Position numbers and translations under genes: made by a program. A model generated the notes under the pieces. The model was not told the origin of the DNA. It searched no databases and saw only the letters and a list, made by a program, of their open reading frames with translations. Shown here one piece after another: positions 25,541 through 34,990 of a stretch of 60,331 bases of DNA. This DNA is from Vulcanimicrobium sp035943995 (GTDB taxonomy: Bacteria; Vulcanimicrobiota; Vulcanimicrobiia; Vulcanimicrobiales; Vulcanimicrobiaceae). Every line of letters begins with the position of its first letter. The stretch's first letter is position 1. The stretch covers positions 1 through 60,331 of the forward strand of contig DASZBS010000131.1 of NCBI GenBank assembly GCA_035943995.1, given 5' to 3'.

Positions 25541-27937
25541 TCACGGAAGCTCGCGCGCGGGCCGCGCTTTCATCGGAACCACGCGCGGCGAAGCGGCGTC
25601 CGGCGCCGGGGTGACGGACCCGAGCACCGCGTAGAAGGCACCGGTGACGATCGCGACGGCGACCGCCGTCATGAAGCTGTCCGATCGAAGAAACCACGCG
25701 GGCAGCGAGCACGCGATGACCCACACCCCGGCGTTGAGCCCTTTGCGCAATCCCGATACGCCTGCGAGCTCGTCGCTGCACGCGGCGAATGCGAACGCGG
25801 GGATGACGAACGACGCCACGATGACGGCGAGGAAGCCTGCCGCCTCCAGTACGATGAACGGCGTGTGCAGCTCGCGGAGATACCGCGCCTCCGACGGAAG
25901 CAGCACCAGCACCTCGACGAGCACGAACGCGAGCGCGAGCGGAACGCCGGCGAAGCCTCGTTCGCGCGGCGTCGCCGCCAGCGCAGCGGGATCGCGCGCC
26001 GCAGCGCCGATCGTGTCGCGCGCGCGGATCGCGCCGTACGTCCACCAGGCGAGAACGAAGCCGACCGGTACGAAAACGACGACGCCCGCGAGGACGGCAT
26101 AGCAGCACAGCACGAGGCGCGTGAAGCGTGCGCGGTCCAAACCGAGCGCCGCCGGATCGGGACGAACGCCCGCGACGAGCAGCAGCCCGAAGGCGAGTGG
26201 GCACAGCGGCGCGAGGGAGCGCAGGAACTCCGCCGTGAGCGGCAGCGGCGAAAGCGGATCGGCGAACGCCGTGCCGGCGTGCTCGGGGATCGCTGCCCAG
26301 ATGCCGAATGCGACGAGTGAGATCGGCGCGGCGACCGCCGCGGCAAACGCGACCGTTGCGATCGTGAACGCGCGGCGCGGAGCGCCCGGTGAGGGGATCG
26401 TCCACCAGTCGATCGCGATGAGGACCGCGATGAGGCCCGCGGCGAAGACCGTTCCGACGAGCACCGGATACACGACCGGGATACCAGCAATGTTGCCCGA
26501 GGCGTATCCCACCACGACGATCGCGACGAATCCCAGTGCCGCGGCGCACACGGCGGTCGCGGCCTCGGCGACGAGAATTCCTACGAGCGAACGCGCGCGC
26601 GCCGCGAGGTGCGCCACGCTCGATGCGAGGATCGCCAGCACTAGCCCGATCAGAGCGGGCACGAACACGAGGTTCACCAACGACGGCGGCAGCGCACGCA
26701 TGGCGGGGACCATCAACAGAATCTCACCGTCCACGTCGGGCTGTGCCGAAACGCACGCATCGAACACGTCCGCGGCGACCGCAACGACGATCAGGCGGCG
26801 AGCGACGGTCGCGAGCCGCCCGTTTCGGCCGCGCGATAGCACGAGGTACGCGAACATCGGGACGGCGAGCACGAAGCCGTGGAAGAAGGCGAGAAAGCGC
26901 GCGGCGACGTGCGGCGCGAACGCGAACACCGGCAGGTTCAGGCCCCGGCGCAGCGCACCGACGGAGGATAACGGCGCGAACCGGAGCGACAGCACGACGT
27001 GCATGCGGACGTTCGCGAACGGCCGCACCCACACGTACGACGCGCCTTGGGTTCGGAGCGGCGCGGGCTCGCGATCGACGACGCGGTAATCGTCGACGTG
27101 GACCCGCAACTCGTCCGACACCCACCGCCGCGTGTCCGGAGGACGATCGCCCTCGCCGCTGCCCGCAACGCGTATCTTGGGTCCGGTGAACGCGTTCGCG
27201 ATCTCGACGTCGCCGGCGAACGCCGGCAGATCTTCGAGCCCCAACGGCTGGTATCCCGACTCGGCGCTCACGGTGACGGCGTCGTCCACGGGATCGATCC
27301 GCGGCTGGATGCGGCTGAAAAATCCGGAGACCAGTTTGCGATCGAAGCGCGGCGCACCGAACACCTCGTCTACGAACGTAGGCAGGTCCATGCGGCCCGC
27401 CCGCAGCGCGACGATCGCTCGATCCCGGCGCGGCAGGCGTACGGCAAACGCCGCAGCCACCTCGCGTTGCCGAACGTCCAGCGCAAGGGAACGGAGGTTT
27501 CGAGACTGCGGCGCGGCCGGCGGCGCGCGCTCCGAGTTCGTGCGTCGAGCGAATCGTGCGACCGGCGCCGCCGGGTTCTCCACCTGGAGCGCGGCGGTGT
27601 GCGCTTTTTCCGACGCGGCGTACCAGAGCGTCGTTCGAGCGACGACCGCGTTGCGGCCGTCGTCGAGCGGCGTGTTCTCGAAGCGCACGTCACGCGCGTT
27701 CCACCCGGCGTACGCCGATGCGACACGGCGCCCGTTGATGCTCAGCTCGATCAGCGAGAACGGAGCCGCCTCCACGACGAACGTGGCGACGTCCCGGTGC
27801 ACGGCTGGACCGACAGCTCCGCCGGCCAGATGGAGGCGCGCGTAACCGGGGTCGCGCCATGACACGAGAACGAAGATCACCGCGCCCGCCAACAGCGCGG
27901 TCGCGGCGATCCGCGTGACGGCGGACTTCGGCGCCAC
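25541..27937 (-). CDS. Large multipass membrane protein with N-terminal extracytoplasmic domain, unknown
   Basis: 798 residues from GTG 27937. One N-terminal helix (about 10-27) is followed by an approximately 320-residue region likely outside the cytoplasm, rich in beta strands (FSLIELSINGRRVASAYAGW, YQPLGLEDLPAFAGDVEI). Ten or more hydrophobic helices then fill residues 350-790, ending in a short basic tail MKARPARELP. I recognise no family. The gene stands alone on the minus strand, divergent from the glycoside hydrolase-like gene with about 200 bases between them. The reading frame continues as coding-like sequence after the stop (see the entry at 25352-25540). Confidence 0.65.
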   Translation of the reverse strand: MAPKSAVTRIAATALLAGAVIFVLVSWRDPGYARLHLAGGAVGPAVHRDVATFVVEAAPFSLIELSINGRRVASAYAGWNARDVRFENTPLDDGRNAVVARTTLWYAASEKAHTAALQVENPAAPVARFARRTNSERAPPAAPQSRNLRSLALDVRQREVAAAFAVRLPRRDRAIVALRAGRMDLPTFVDEVFGAPRFDRKLVSGFFSRIQPRIDPVDDAVTVSAESGYQPLGLEDLPAFAGDVEIANAFTGPKIRVAGSGEGDRPPDTRRWVSDELRVHVDDYRVVDREPAPLRTQGASYVWVRPFANVRMHVVLSLRFAPLSSVGALRRGLNLPVFAFAPHVAARFLAFFHGFVLAVPMFAYLVLSRGRNGRLATVARRLIVVAVAADVFDACVSAQPDVDGEILLMVPAMRALPPSLVNLVFVPALIGLVLAILASSVAHLAARARSLVGILVAEAATAVCAAALGFVAIVVVGYASGNIAGIPVVYPVLVGTVFAAGLIAVLIAIDWWTIPSPGAPRRAFTIATVAFAAAVAAPISLVAFGIWAAIPEHAGTAFADPLSPLPLTAEFLRSLAPLCPLAFGLLLVAGVRPDPAALGLDRARFTRLVLCCYAVLAGVVVFVPVGFVLAWWTYGAIRARDTIGAAARDPAALAATPRERGFAGVPLALAFVLVEVLVLLPSEARYLRELHTPFIVLEAAGFLAVIVASFVIPAFAFAACSDELAGVSGLRKGLNAGVWVIACSLPAWFLRSDSFMTAVAVAIVTGAFYAVLGSVTPAPDAASPRVVPMKARPARELP

Positions 27938-28138
27938 TACTCTGTTCGCGGCCGCAGCGCAGATCGGGCCACGGGTGTCGGCTTCACGGCCTGCCGTTGA
28001 AGCCCTGCGGCCGGAAGAAGGGCGGGCGACCGATCAAGCCCGCAACCGGGCGCTCGACATTCCGGCAGCAATTTTTTCGTGGCGCTGCGAAAGCGAGCCC
28101 ACCATTTCAGCGAAAGAAGCACCAGCCGTCATGAATAC

Positions 28139-29041
28139 ATGAGGCGCTCGGATGCGCTTGCCGGGATTGCGCTAGCCCCGTTTGCCGCCTTCGCGGCTTG
28201 CGGTCCCACCATCAACGGGATCGTCGAAACGAAAGGGTCGCCGCTGCATGCGACGGCCTTCGGCAGCCAGCTCTATCCGTCCGACGACATCGGGCAGACC
28301 GTCCCGATCCTCGCGGCCTGCGGGAGCAAGCTTCTTCGCGTCACCGCGAACAACGATCTGTTTCCCTATTTCGACACGCTGTTCGCAGCGGCGACCGCGC
28401 ACGGCATGCGGGTGATCGTGATCTCGCAATATGCTCCGCAACCGGTCGACCTCACCGCGTACGCGGCCGACGCCGTGACGTTTCAGCAGCGGTACGCGGC
28501 GCACAACCCGATCTGGGAGCTTTGGAACGAGCCCAACCTCGCCGCGTACTGGGGCGCGCCGCCCGACCGCAACGCGTACGCGAAGCTGGCGATCGCCACC
28601 GCGACCGCGTTGCGCGGTGCCGGCGCGCGCGACATTCTGTCGGGCGGGACGAGCGGCGTCGACGTGAGCTGGGTCTACGATCTGCGCACGCGCGGCGTCT
28701 TCGACGTCGTCACCGGCTGCGCGGTCCATAGCTACAAGAAGGCGGCTCATGCGCTCAACGATTACATTCAGGCGATCAGCTTGATGCCGCCGGGCGTCTC
28801 GATCTACACCACCGAAGCGTGCGTCGTCACGTCCAGCGGCCAGCCGACGTTCTTTCGGGAGATGTGGGATCTCCATCGCTACCTGGGCTTGCCGGCGATG
28901 GTGTGGTGCGAGTTCCGCGACGGCACCGCGGGACCGCGCCCTCCGTACAACGACCCGATGGGACTCGTCACGCCGGAGTACACGCCCAAACCCGTGTACT
29001 ATACGGCGCAATCGCTGGTCATCGACACCACGTCCAGCTGA
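28139..29041 (+). CDS. GH39-like glycoside hydrolase lipoprotein
   Basis: 300 residues. The N-terminus has a hydrophobic stretch ending AAFAACGP, a possible lipobox with Cys21. The rest reads as a TIM barrel of clan GH-A: the acid/base IWELWNEPNLAAYWG (Glu131) follows a strand, an HSY motif sits near 197-199, and the probable nucleophile Glu226 is in IYTTEACVV. The closing strand MVWCEFRDG is also typical. Retaining hydrolases of families 39, 5 and 79 share this pattern, so the family is uncertain and the glycan substrate unknown. ATG 28139 is chosen because it gives the signal sequence. Confidence 0.75.
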   Translation: MRRSDALAGIALAPFAAFAACGPTINGIVETKGSPLHATAFGSQLYPSDDIGQTVPILAACGSKLLRVTANNDLFPYFDTLFAAATAHGMRVIVISQYAPQPVDLTAYAADAVTFQQRYAAHNPIWELWNEPNLAAYWGAPPDRNAYAKLAIATATALRGAGARDILSGGTSGVDVSWVYDLRTRGVFDVVTGCAVHSYKKAAHALNDYIQAISLMPPGVSIYTTEACVVTSSGQPTFFREMWDLHRYLGLPAMVWCEFRDGTAGPRPPYNDPMGLVTPEYTPKPVYYTAQSLVIDTTSS

Positions 29042-29062
29042 TCGGCGATCTTGCTGGCTCGC

Positions 29063-29950
29063 TTATGCGCGCAGATACCGGTTGAACCAGCCCAGGGTGC
29101 GCTGCCACGCGAGCTTCGCGGCGGCTTCGTCGTAGCGCGGCGTCGTGTCGTTGTGGAAGCCGTGGTTGGTCCCCGGATAGATGTAGCCTTCGTGCGGGAT
29201 CTTCGCGGCGGTGAGCTCCGCGTCGTACGCGGGCCACGTCGACGCGAGCCGCGTGTCGAGCTCGGCGTGGTGCGCGAGGATCGCCGCTTTGATCTTGGGC
29301 ACGTCCGCCGCCGCGGGCGGTTGCCCGTAGAACGGCACCGCGGCGGAAAGATCCGGCATGCGCACCGCGAGCGAGTTCGCCACGCCGCCGCCGTAGCAGA
29401 ATCCGACGACGCCCAGCCGGCCGGTGCTGTCGGGACGCGCCTTGAGCCACGTCGCGGCGGCGACGAAGTCCTCGAGCATCTTCGCCCGATCGACTTTCGC
29501 GAACAGCTCGCCGCCTTTCTCGTCGTCGCCCGGATAGCCGCCGACCGACGTCAAACCGTCGGGCGCGAACGCCATGAAGTTCGCGGTGCCGAGCCGGCGC
29601 GCGACGTCTTCGATGTACGGATTCAAACCGCGGTTCTCGTGAACGACCAGCACGGCGGGAAACGGTCCCGTGCCCGCCGGCCGCACGAGGTATCCTTTGA
29701 TCGCACCGTTGCCTTGCGGCGACGGTACCGTCGCGTACTCGGTTCGAATCCGCTTGTCGTCTTTGGGTACTTGCTGCGCCCATGCGTAGTTCGGTTTGAG
29801 CATCGCAAGAAGGCCCGCGGCGGTGAGCCCGCCGACGGCGAACTTTCCCGCTCGGTTCAAGAACGCCGCGCGGTCGATCTCGCCGTGAACGTAGAGGTGA
29901 AACAGGTCCAGCAGCTCTTGCGGAAAGTCGGACGCTTTTTTCCGTTCCAT
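29063..29950 (-). CDS. Dienelactone hydrolase family protein
   Basis: 295 residues. After a basic N-terminus and a hydrophobic stretch (about 36-52) that may act as an export signal or anchor, the dienelactone hydrolase fold follows. The nucleophile Cys is in GFCYGGG, an acidic helper in VVHENRGLNPYIEDVARR, the Asp in HHAELDTR and the His in GTNHGFHND. These enzymes open lactone or ester bonds. The gene is followed 22 bases later by the convergent GH39-like gene and is preceded on its own strand by the DUF2214-like membrane gene (15 bases), so the latter two are probably one transcript. Confidence 0.88.
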   Translation of the reverse strand: MERKKASDFPQELLDLFHLYVHGEIDRAAFLNRAGKFAVGGLTAAGLLAMLKPNYAWAQQVPKDDKRIRTEYATVPSPQGNGAIKGYLVRPAGTGPFPAVLVVHENRGLNPYIEDVARRLGTANFMAFAPDGLTSVGGYPGDDEKGGELFAKVDRAKMLEDFVAAATWLKARPDSTGRLGVVGFCYGGGVANSLAVRMPDLSAAVPFYGQPPAAADVPKIKAAILAHHAELDTRLASTWPAYDAELTAAKIPHEGYIYPGTNHGFHNDTTPRYDEAAAKLAWQRTLGWFNRYLRA

Positions 29951-29965
29951 CTGGTTACCTCCGGT

Positions 29966-30415
29966 CTACAGTCCGCGTGCCATGAACGACGCGCAGAGCG
30001 GGATGAAGAGAAACAGCACGACCTGCAGCCACAGCAGGCGGCGGAGCCGGGCGAGCTCGGCGTCGTCGAGGACGATCGATCCGTCGGGCAACCGGCGCGC
30101 GTTCCATCGAACGTACGCGATCGTCGGAGCGATCGATATCAGCGCGACGGCGACGAACAACCCCATCTTCGTCCAGAACACGGGATTGTGCGTGTAGAAC
30201 GCCGCGCCTTTGATGCCCACAAAGAGCCGTGCGAGACCGCTCGCGATGACGAGGCCGGCGACGATGCCGTACCACCGGTCGATCCCCTGCAGCCGCCGCA
30301 CGAGATCCGCCGGCAGCGTCTTGCGCAAGACGAACAGCTCGCCCACGAGCAGGCTCGCGAGCGCGAAGATGCAGATGAAATGCGCGTAGGCCAGCAGCGC
30401 GTCTCGGGTCAGCAT
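29966..30415 (-). CDS. DUF2214-like membrane protein
   Basis: 149 residues with four predicted helices (about 8-28, 50-68, 82-101, 128-146). The sequence LLAYAHFICIFALASLLVGE and the RRLQGIDRWYGIVAGLVIASG stretch fit the DUF2214 family of four-helix membrane proteins with a conserved His and Trp/Tyr pair near the start of the helices. The function is unknown; some members lie near haem or redox genes. The start is supported by GAGAGGGGGAT upstream. Confidence 0.75.
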   Translation of the reverse strand: MLTRDALLAYAHFICIFALASLLVGELFVLRKTLPADLVRRLQGIDRWYGIVAGLVIASGLARLFVGIKGAAFYTHNPVFWTKMGLFVAVALISIAPTIAYVRWNARRLPDGSIVLDDAELARLRRLLWLQVVLFLFIPLCASFMARGL

Positions 30416-30477
30416 GCGATCCCCCTCTCGGCGATCATCTTCGGCAGTGTTGACGAATCCCGGCGGGGTTCCCTGGA

Positions 30478-31683
30478 TCAGCGGGCGAGGCGCGCATCGA
30501 CGGCAGCGGACACCGCGCCGCACGCGAAGACGATCGCGGCGAACAGCGGAACCGCCGCAAGCCCGGCGTGGTCCGCCACCACGCCCGCCGCCAACGGACC
30601 CAGCAGCTGGCCCGTGCCGAAGACGGTCGTCACCGCCGTGAACGCCACCGCGGCGGTTGCCGCGTCGCTGCGCATGCGCGCGAACGCGCTGGCGACGGCC
30701 GGCGTCGCCGCGAGGCCGATGCCGACGCAGATCGCGCCGGTAACGGGCGCCGCCGCGCCGGGCCGGCTGGAGATCCAGCATCCCAGCGCGCCCGCCGCGA
30801 GCGGCAGCACGAAGCTGTACCGCGCAGCGCGCCCCGCGAGCACCGGCACGACGGCCAGCGCGCCGGCGACCGATGCGAGCCCGAGCGCCGACCACATCGC
30901 GGTCACCATCGCCGGCGGCACGCCGCGCGCGGCGAACGCGGCGACCGCGAACGTCGCGTACGCGATGTACGCGATCCCGAACGATGCGTACGCCGCGACG
31001 AAGAACGCGTTGCGCGCGCGCAGCAGGTCGCGCCAGCCGAACGGCGTGTCGCCGGCCGCGCCGCCGCCGGTCACCGGCTCGGGCGGCGCGAGACGCATCG
31101 CGAGCGCGGCGATCGCAAGCGCGGGCAGCGCGCACAGCAGCGTCGCGATCCTCCAACGCGACGGATCGCCAAGCGCCCACGCACCCGCCGGCGCGGACAC
31201 GACGAGCGCGACACCCGCGCCGCCCCACGCGATCGCGCTCGCCAACCCGCGTCGCGCAACCGGGACGCGTTCGAGCATCTCCGTCACCACGGCGGCGACG
31301 CCGATCCCGCTGGCGAAGCCGATCACCACCCGCGCGAGCAGCAGCGAAAGCGCGCCCGTCGCCGCGGCCGACCCGGCGACCGACAGCGCGACGACGACGT
31401 GCGCGACCGCGATGACGCGCGGAATTCGCGCGCGGTCGCGCAGCAGCGGCGGAGACGCGAGCGTGCCGCCGAGGTAGCCGGCGAGGTGCAGCGCGCCGAT
31501 CAGCCCGTAGGTGCCGTAAGAACCGCCCAAGTCGGCGCGGATCGCCGGCAGCAGCAGCCCGTAGCCGAGCCGCGCCAAGCCGATGTCGACGCCGATCGCG
31601 AGCAGCGCGACGACGACGGGCAGCGGGTCACGCGTGCGCAGAACCGTGCTCAGTTCAGGTGCGTGAGGTGGCGCGTGCCCCAT
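30478..31683 (-). CDS. MFS transporter, YbfB/YjiJ type
   Basis: 401 residues with twelve predicted helices. The start of helix 1 (GVDIGLARLGYGLLLPAIRADL) and the loop GLIGALHLAGYLGGTLASP are typical of the YbfB/YjiJ subfamily of the major facilitator superfamily. The two six-helix halves are joined by a loop (LAPPEPVTGGGAAGD). The substrate is unknown. The ATG lies 34 bases inside the 3' end of the HxlR gene, in a different frame, so the regulator and carrier are probably made from one mRNA. Confidence 0.85.
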   Translation of the reverse strand: MGHAPPHAPELSTVLRTRDPLPVVVALLAIGVDIGLARLGYGLLLPAIRADLGGSYGTYGLIGALHLAGYLGGTLASPPLLRDRARIPRVIAVAHVVVALSVAGSAAATGALSLLLARVVIGFASGIGVAAVVTEMLERVPVARRGLASAIAWGGAGVALVVSAPAGAWALGDPSRWRIATLLCALPALAIAALAMRLAPPEPVTGGGAAGDTPFGWRDLLRARNAFFVAAYASFGIAYIAYATFAVAAFAARGVPPAMVTAMWSALGLASVAGALAVVPVLAGRAARYSFVLPLAAGALGCWISSRPGAAAPVTGAICVGIGLAATPAVASAFARMRSDAATAAVAFTAVTTVFGTGQLLGPLAAGVVADHAGLAAVPLFAAIVFACGAVSAAVDARLAR

Positions 31684-31997
31684 TCACGGATGGCGTCGAT
31701 GATGGGGATGAAACTTTCGCCCTTGCCGGTCAAGCGGTACTCCACTTTGGGTGGGACGACGCCGTAATCTTTGCGATCGAGAACCCCGCTCTGGACGAGT
31801 GATTTCAACTCGCGGCTCAGCACGCGCGGCGTGATCTCTCGGTCTCCTTCAGCGCCTCGCACGAGACCCGTTCGGATCTCGCCGTAGCGCAGCGGGCCGT
31901 CCTTGAGATCCCACATGATGCGGAGCTTGTACTTCCCGCTGACCATGTTCTGGAATGCCGTGACCGGGCAAGCGCATCTCACCGGCGATAGTATCAT
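31650..31997 (-). CDS. HxlR family winged-helix regulator
   Basis: 115 residues, the usual HxlR length. It has the N-terminal CPVTAF with an early Cys, the GKYKLRIMWDLKDGPLRYGEI segment, the recognition region ITPRVLSRELKSLVQSGVL, and a wing DYGVVPPKVEYRLTGKG. HxlR proteins bind as dimers and often sense electrophiles or oxidants through such a Cys. It overlaps the MFS carrier and faces the small dimeric-barrel gene across a 50-base promoter region, so it probably controls both. Confidence 0.9.
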   Translation of the reverse strand: MILSPVRCACPVTAFQNMVSGKYKLRIMWDLKDGPLRYGEIRTGLVRGAEGDREITPRVLSRELKSLVQSGVLDRKDYGVVPPKVEYRLTGKGESFIPIIDAIREWGTRHLTHLN

Positions 31998-32018
31998 TTT
32001 TGTCCGTACTTGCCAAAA
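31998..32018. promoter_or_regulatory. Imperfect palindrome in the HxlR divergent promoter
   Basis: TTTTG (31998-32002) and CAAAA (32014-32018) flank a GTAC centre in the short region between the HxlR gene and the divergent gene. This is a candidate operator for the HxlR regulator; the placement is suggestive only. Confidence 0.35.
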
Positions 32019-32047
32019 TGCTCACGTCCCTCCCAGAATGAGGAACG

Positions 32048-32359
32048 ATGAAATACTTTCTCATCAAGTACAGCTTCAAGGGCGGCTCGGAAGAACAGTG
32101 GCACGGGAACATCGCTGCGTTCATCGCGGCGCTGGACGGCGATCCGGACCTGCGAGGCAGGATCACGTACCGCTGCCTGAAGGCTCGCGAGGGTTCGGAC
32201 TACTACCACCTCGCGACAGCGGCCGACGACGATACCGTTCAGACGCTGCAGAGCCGCGACTTCTTCTCGCGGTACACCGAAAAGACGGAGCTCGCCGCCG
32301 GCGGCGACGTCGAAGTCGTGCCGCTCGAGGTGATCGCGCAGACCGCGGCACTTCCATAA
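32048..32359 (+). CDS. Small dimeric alpha/beta-barrel-like protein, unknown
   Basis: 103 residues starting with ATG after GAGGAACG. The pattern MKYFLIKYSFKGGSEEQWH, helix AFIAALDGDPDLRG, strand ITYRCLKAREGSDYYHLATA, helix and final strand VEVVPLEVIA fits a ferredoxin-like dimeric barrel such as the monooxygenase or stress-response barrel proteins. Catalytic residues cannot be assigned. It is divergent from the HxlR regulator, which suggests regulation by it. Confidence 0.65.
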   Translation: MKYFLIKYSFKGGSEEQWHGNIAAFIAALDGDPDLRGRITYRCLKAREGSDYYHLATAADDDTVQTLQSRDFFSRYTEKTELAAGGDVEVVPLEVIAQTAALP

Positions 32360-32365
32360 GCAGGC

Positions 32366-33841
32366 TTACTGCCGGCCCACTTTGCCGCGTACCGATGCGA
32401 GGAGCTTGGCGGAGTCGTAGCCGACGCCGTCTTTGAAAACGGTCACGACGTTTTCGATGTCGTCGATCTTCGCGGCGGGGTTGCCTTTGATCAGCACGAG
32501 GTCGGCGTTCTTGCCGGCGGCGATCGTTCCGATCGACCGTTCACGGCCGAGCGCGATCGCGCCGTTTTGCGTGGCAACGTGGATCGCCTCGAGCGGCGTC
32601 AGGCCCGCTTCGACGAGCAGCTCCATGTCGCGCTGATCGCCCAGGCCCGCGATGGTCGAGCCGTACCCGGTGGGATCCGGGCCTTGCGTCAGGAGGCCGC
32701 CGGCGCGGAAGTATGCGACCTCGAACGCGCGCTCCTTATCGAAGACTGCTTTTCTCAGCGCGCCTTCCGCCGGGGCGCGCTTTGCAAGGAAGCCGCGCAC
32801 CTCCTTGATGTCCGCGACCGTCTCGGGATCCTCGAGATCGAACATGCGCTGCGCAACCGCTTCGGGTTGCGGAAGCGCGCCTTCGAAGTTGGCGAGCGTC
32901 GAGCTCAGCGCGACGTGATGCGCGAGCATCACTTTGATGAGCGCTTGTACCTGCGGGCCGTGGATGTCGAGCGCGGCGATCGAGTCCCGGACCGCTTTCG
33001 CATCGCTCGGACAAACGCCGGGCTTCTTGCCGGGCGTGAACTCGGTATCGATGAGCAGCCCGTGCTCGAGGCTGTCGACGCCCATGCGCGCAGCCTCGGT
33101 GAACCCGATGGAGCAGAGATGCGCTGCCACCTTCAGGTGGCGCGCGTGAGCAGCGGCGATGACGGCTCGCGCGATGTCCGGCGGCAGGCTCGTATAGAGC
33201 TTGAACGAGGTGACGCCGTGATCGGCCCAGAAGTCGACGCTGCGCTTCGCGTCCGCCGTGTTGCGCAGCGCGCCCATCTGGACGAAGAACGGCTCCCAGC
33301 CCGTCATGTAGACGCTCGTGACGTCCATGTGCGGGCCGATCAACTCGCCGCGCCGGATCGCTTCGCTGATGTGCAGGTCCGTGTACGGCTCGACGCTCCC
33401 CGCGGTGCGAATGGTCGTGACGCCGGCCGCGAGGTACAGCCTCGGAAAGCTGAACGGCATCTCGCGCACGATGAAGAGCGGGCCCCCGCTGACGAAATAC
33501 AGATGATCGTGCGTGCCGACGAACCCCGGCGTCAGCGTTTCGCCGCTGCCGTCGATCGTCTTGGCGCCGTTCGGCACGGCCGTCGACGAGCTCGGACCGA
33601 ACGCACGGATCTTGCCGTGATCGATGACGACGGTCTGGTCTTCCCGTGCGGCGGCGCCGGTTCCGTCGATCACGCGCACGTGCGCGATCGCAATGACCGG
33701 CTGATCGTACGCGATGACGGCCGACGCCGGCGGTGCGTTCAGCACGTTGGGCACTTGGATGTCGTCGTCGTCGGCGGGCGCCGGCGCGAGCATCGACGCG
33801 GCGAGAACCGCGGTGAGTGCGATGATACGGAGCCTTCTCAT
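32366..33841 (-). CDS. Secreted metal-dependent amidohydrolase
   Basis: 491 residues with a Sec-type signal peptide (LRIIALTAVLAASMLAPAPA). The amidohydrolase core shows the metal pair in GFVGTHDHLYF (His-x-His), the lysine in SFKLYTS, the histidines in KVAAHLC and SLEHGLL, and the late Asp in TQGPDPTGYG. The final segment TIAAGKNADLVLIKGNPAAK is the usual beta-sandwich return of imidazolonepropionase/prolidase-like members. It likely hydrolyses an amide or ester in the periplasm; the substrate is unknown. It is followed by the convergent dimeric-barrel gene, and no partner gene is obvious. Confidence 0.85.
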   Translation of the reverse strand: MRRLRIIALTAVLAASMLAPAPADDDDIQVPNVLNAPPASAVIAYDQPVIAIAHVRVIDGTGAAAREDQTVVIDHGKIRAFGPSSSTAVPNGAKTIDGSGETLTPGFVGTHDHLYFVSGGPLFIVREMPFSFPRLYLAAGVTTIRTAGSVEPYTDLHISEAIRRGELIGPHMDVTSVYMTGWEPFFVQMGALRNTADAKRSVDFWADHGVTSFKLYTSLPPDIARAVIAAAHARHLKVAAHLCSIGFTEAARMGVDSLEHGLLIDTEFTPGKKPGVCPSDAKAVRDSIAALDIHGPQVQALIKVMLAHHVALSSTLANFEGALPQPEAVAQRMFDLEDPETVADIKEVRGFLAKRAPAEGALRKAVFDKERAFEVAYFRAGGLLTQGPDPTGYGSTIAGLGDQRDMELLVEAGLTPLEAIHVATQNGAIALGRERSIGTIAAGKNADLVLIKGNPAAKIDDIENVVTVFKDGVGYDSAKLLASVRGKVGRQ

Positions 33842-33941
33842 GCCCGCCCGTTAGGCCCGGTCGGTCCGGTTCCTTTCTGCGCGCCGCGGGCGGCGACCCG
33901 GACGAACCGGCCGGGAACGCATCTGGTAGCTTTTCGAGTAG

Positions 33942-34895
33942 TCAGACGGTCGCGATCGGGGTTACGGGCGAGCCGACGTGCCCGCGCAAGCGCAGCGGCG
34001 GCGCGGTCAAGAAGAATCGCGTGCGTTCGTTCTGGTGCAGCCAGTCCGCCAGCTCGGTGAGATACCACATCTCGCCTAAGTTGATGCCGAGCTTGAACAA
34101 GCACAGCTCGTGCAGCGGCAACAACGGCGTCCCCGGTCCGCCGAATTTGGGCGGATAGGCTTCCACGGCGAGATTGTCCGCAACGATCGCCGCGATGCCG
34201 CTTGCGGCGATCCACTCCAGCATTTTCGGATCGCTCGAGTCGAGCCCGGCGCAGGAGTTGTGCACGACCTCTTTCTCCGGCACACCTTGCATGTCGACGA
34301 GAAGCTGCGCCCAGCCTGTGCGCAACGTGAGAATGTCGCCGGGCTGGACGACCACGCCCTGTTCGCGCATGACCTCTTCGAACATGGCGAAGTCGACGGC
34401 AGTCTTCGCGTTGCCGTATTTGCGATAGAGATCGACCACGACGCCGCGGCCTTGCAGGCCGGCCGTCGCCATCGCGTCGACGTCGGGGCCGGGGTAGTGC
34501 CCGTTGTAGTAGACGACCTCAGCCTCGCCGTCGCCGTCCGCATCGAAGTGCGACCCGACGTGCGCGAGCGCGTCCCACTGGGTGGAGTATTGCGTCCACA
34601 GCGTGACGATGTCGTCGTTGACGACACCGGTCGCGCCCTCACGCGCCCGCGAGAACGGAAAGTCGCTGGCGGGTGCTCCCATCCGATCAACGACCCTGCG
34701 CTCCGGCGGAAGCCGAAACGGAAACACGACGTTGCCGCCGGGATAATCGAGCGGAAGGCTCAGACAGAATCGCTGTCCGGTGCGAATCTCCGCAGCGGCG
34801 CGAACGACGCGCTCGGACGTCAGCTCATTGAGGCGCCCGACGCGATCATCGACTCCGTAGTCTCCCCAATTCGAACCGGTCGGACGTTTGTTCAT
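33942..34895 (-). CDS. Cyclase family protein (KynB-like fold)
   Basis: 317 residues. It resembles the cyclase/kynurenine formamidase-like family: LSLPLDYPGG near the start, the metal region TQWDALAHVGSHFDADGD (His-x-x-x-His-x-Asp type), DILTLRTGW and the late Glu/His region VEAYPP and LPLHELCLFKLGI. Many members of this longer group are annotated only as cyclase family protein; hydrolysis of a lactone or formamide is plausible. The chosen start MNKRPTGSNWGDYG matches the family N-terminus as I know it. Confidence 0.85.
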   Translation of the reverse strand: MNKRPTGSNWGDYGVDDRVGRLNELTSERVVRAAAEIRTGQRFCLSLPLDYPGGNVVFPFRLPPERRVVDRMGAPASDFPFSRAREGATGVVNDDIVTLWTQYSTQWDALAHVGSHFDADGDGEAEVVYYNGHYPGPDVDAMATAGLQGRGVVVDLYRKYGNAKTAVDFAMFEEVMREQGVVVQPGDILTLRTGWAQLLVDMQGVPEKEVVHNSCAGLDSSDPKMLEWIAASGIAAIVADNLAVEAYPPKFGGPGTPLLPLHELCLFKLGINLGEMWYLTELADWLHQNERTRFFLTAPPLRLRGHVGSPVTPIATV

Positions 34896-34990
34896 GCGAG
34901 GTCGATCTCCACAATTAGAACCTTCCAGCGACTACTCGGAGATTCTCCGGGCGCGAAAGGAGTCGGAGGCATTGCTGCGGATCGAGTACC

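Noticed and set aside
29051..31477. 808-codon plus-strand frame over dienelactone hydrolase, DUF2214 and MFS genes
   Set aside because: Covers three minus-strand genes with good motifs; its product is low complexity.
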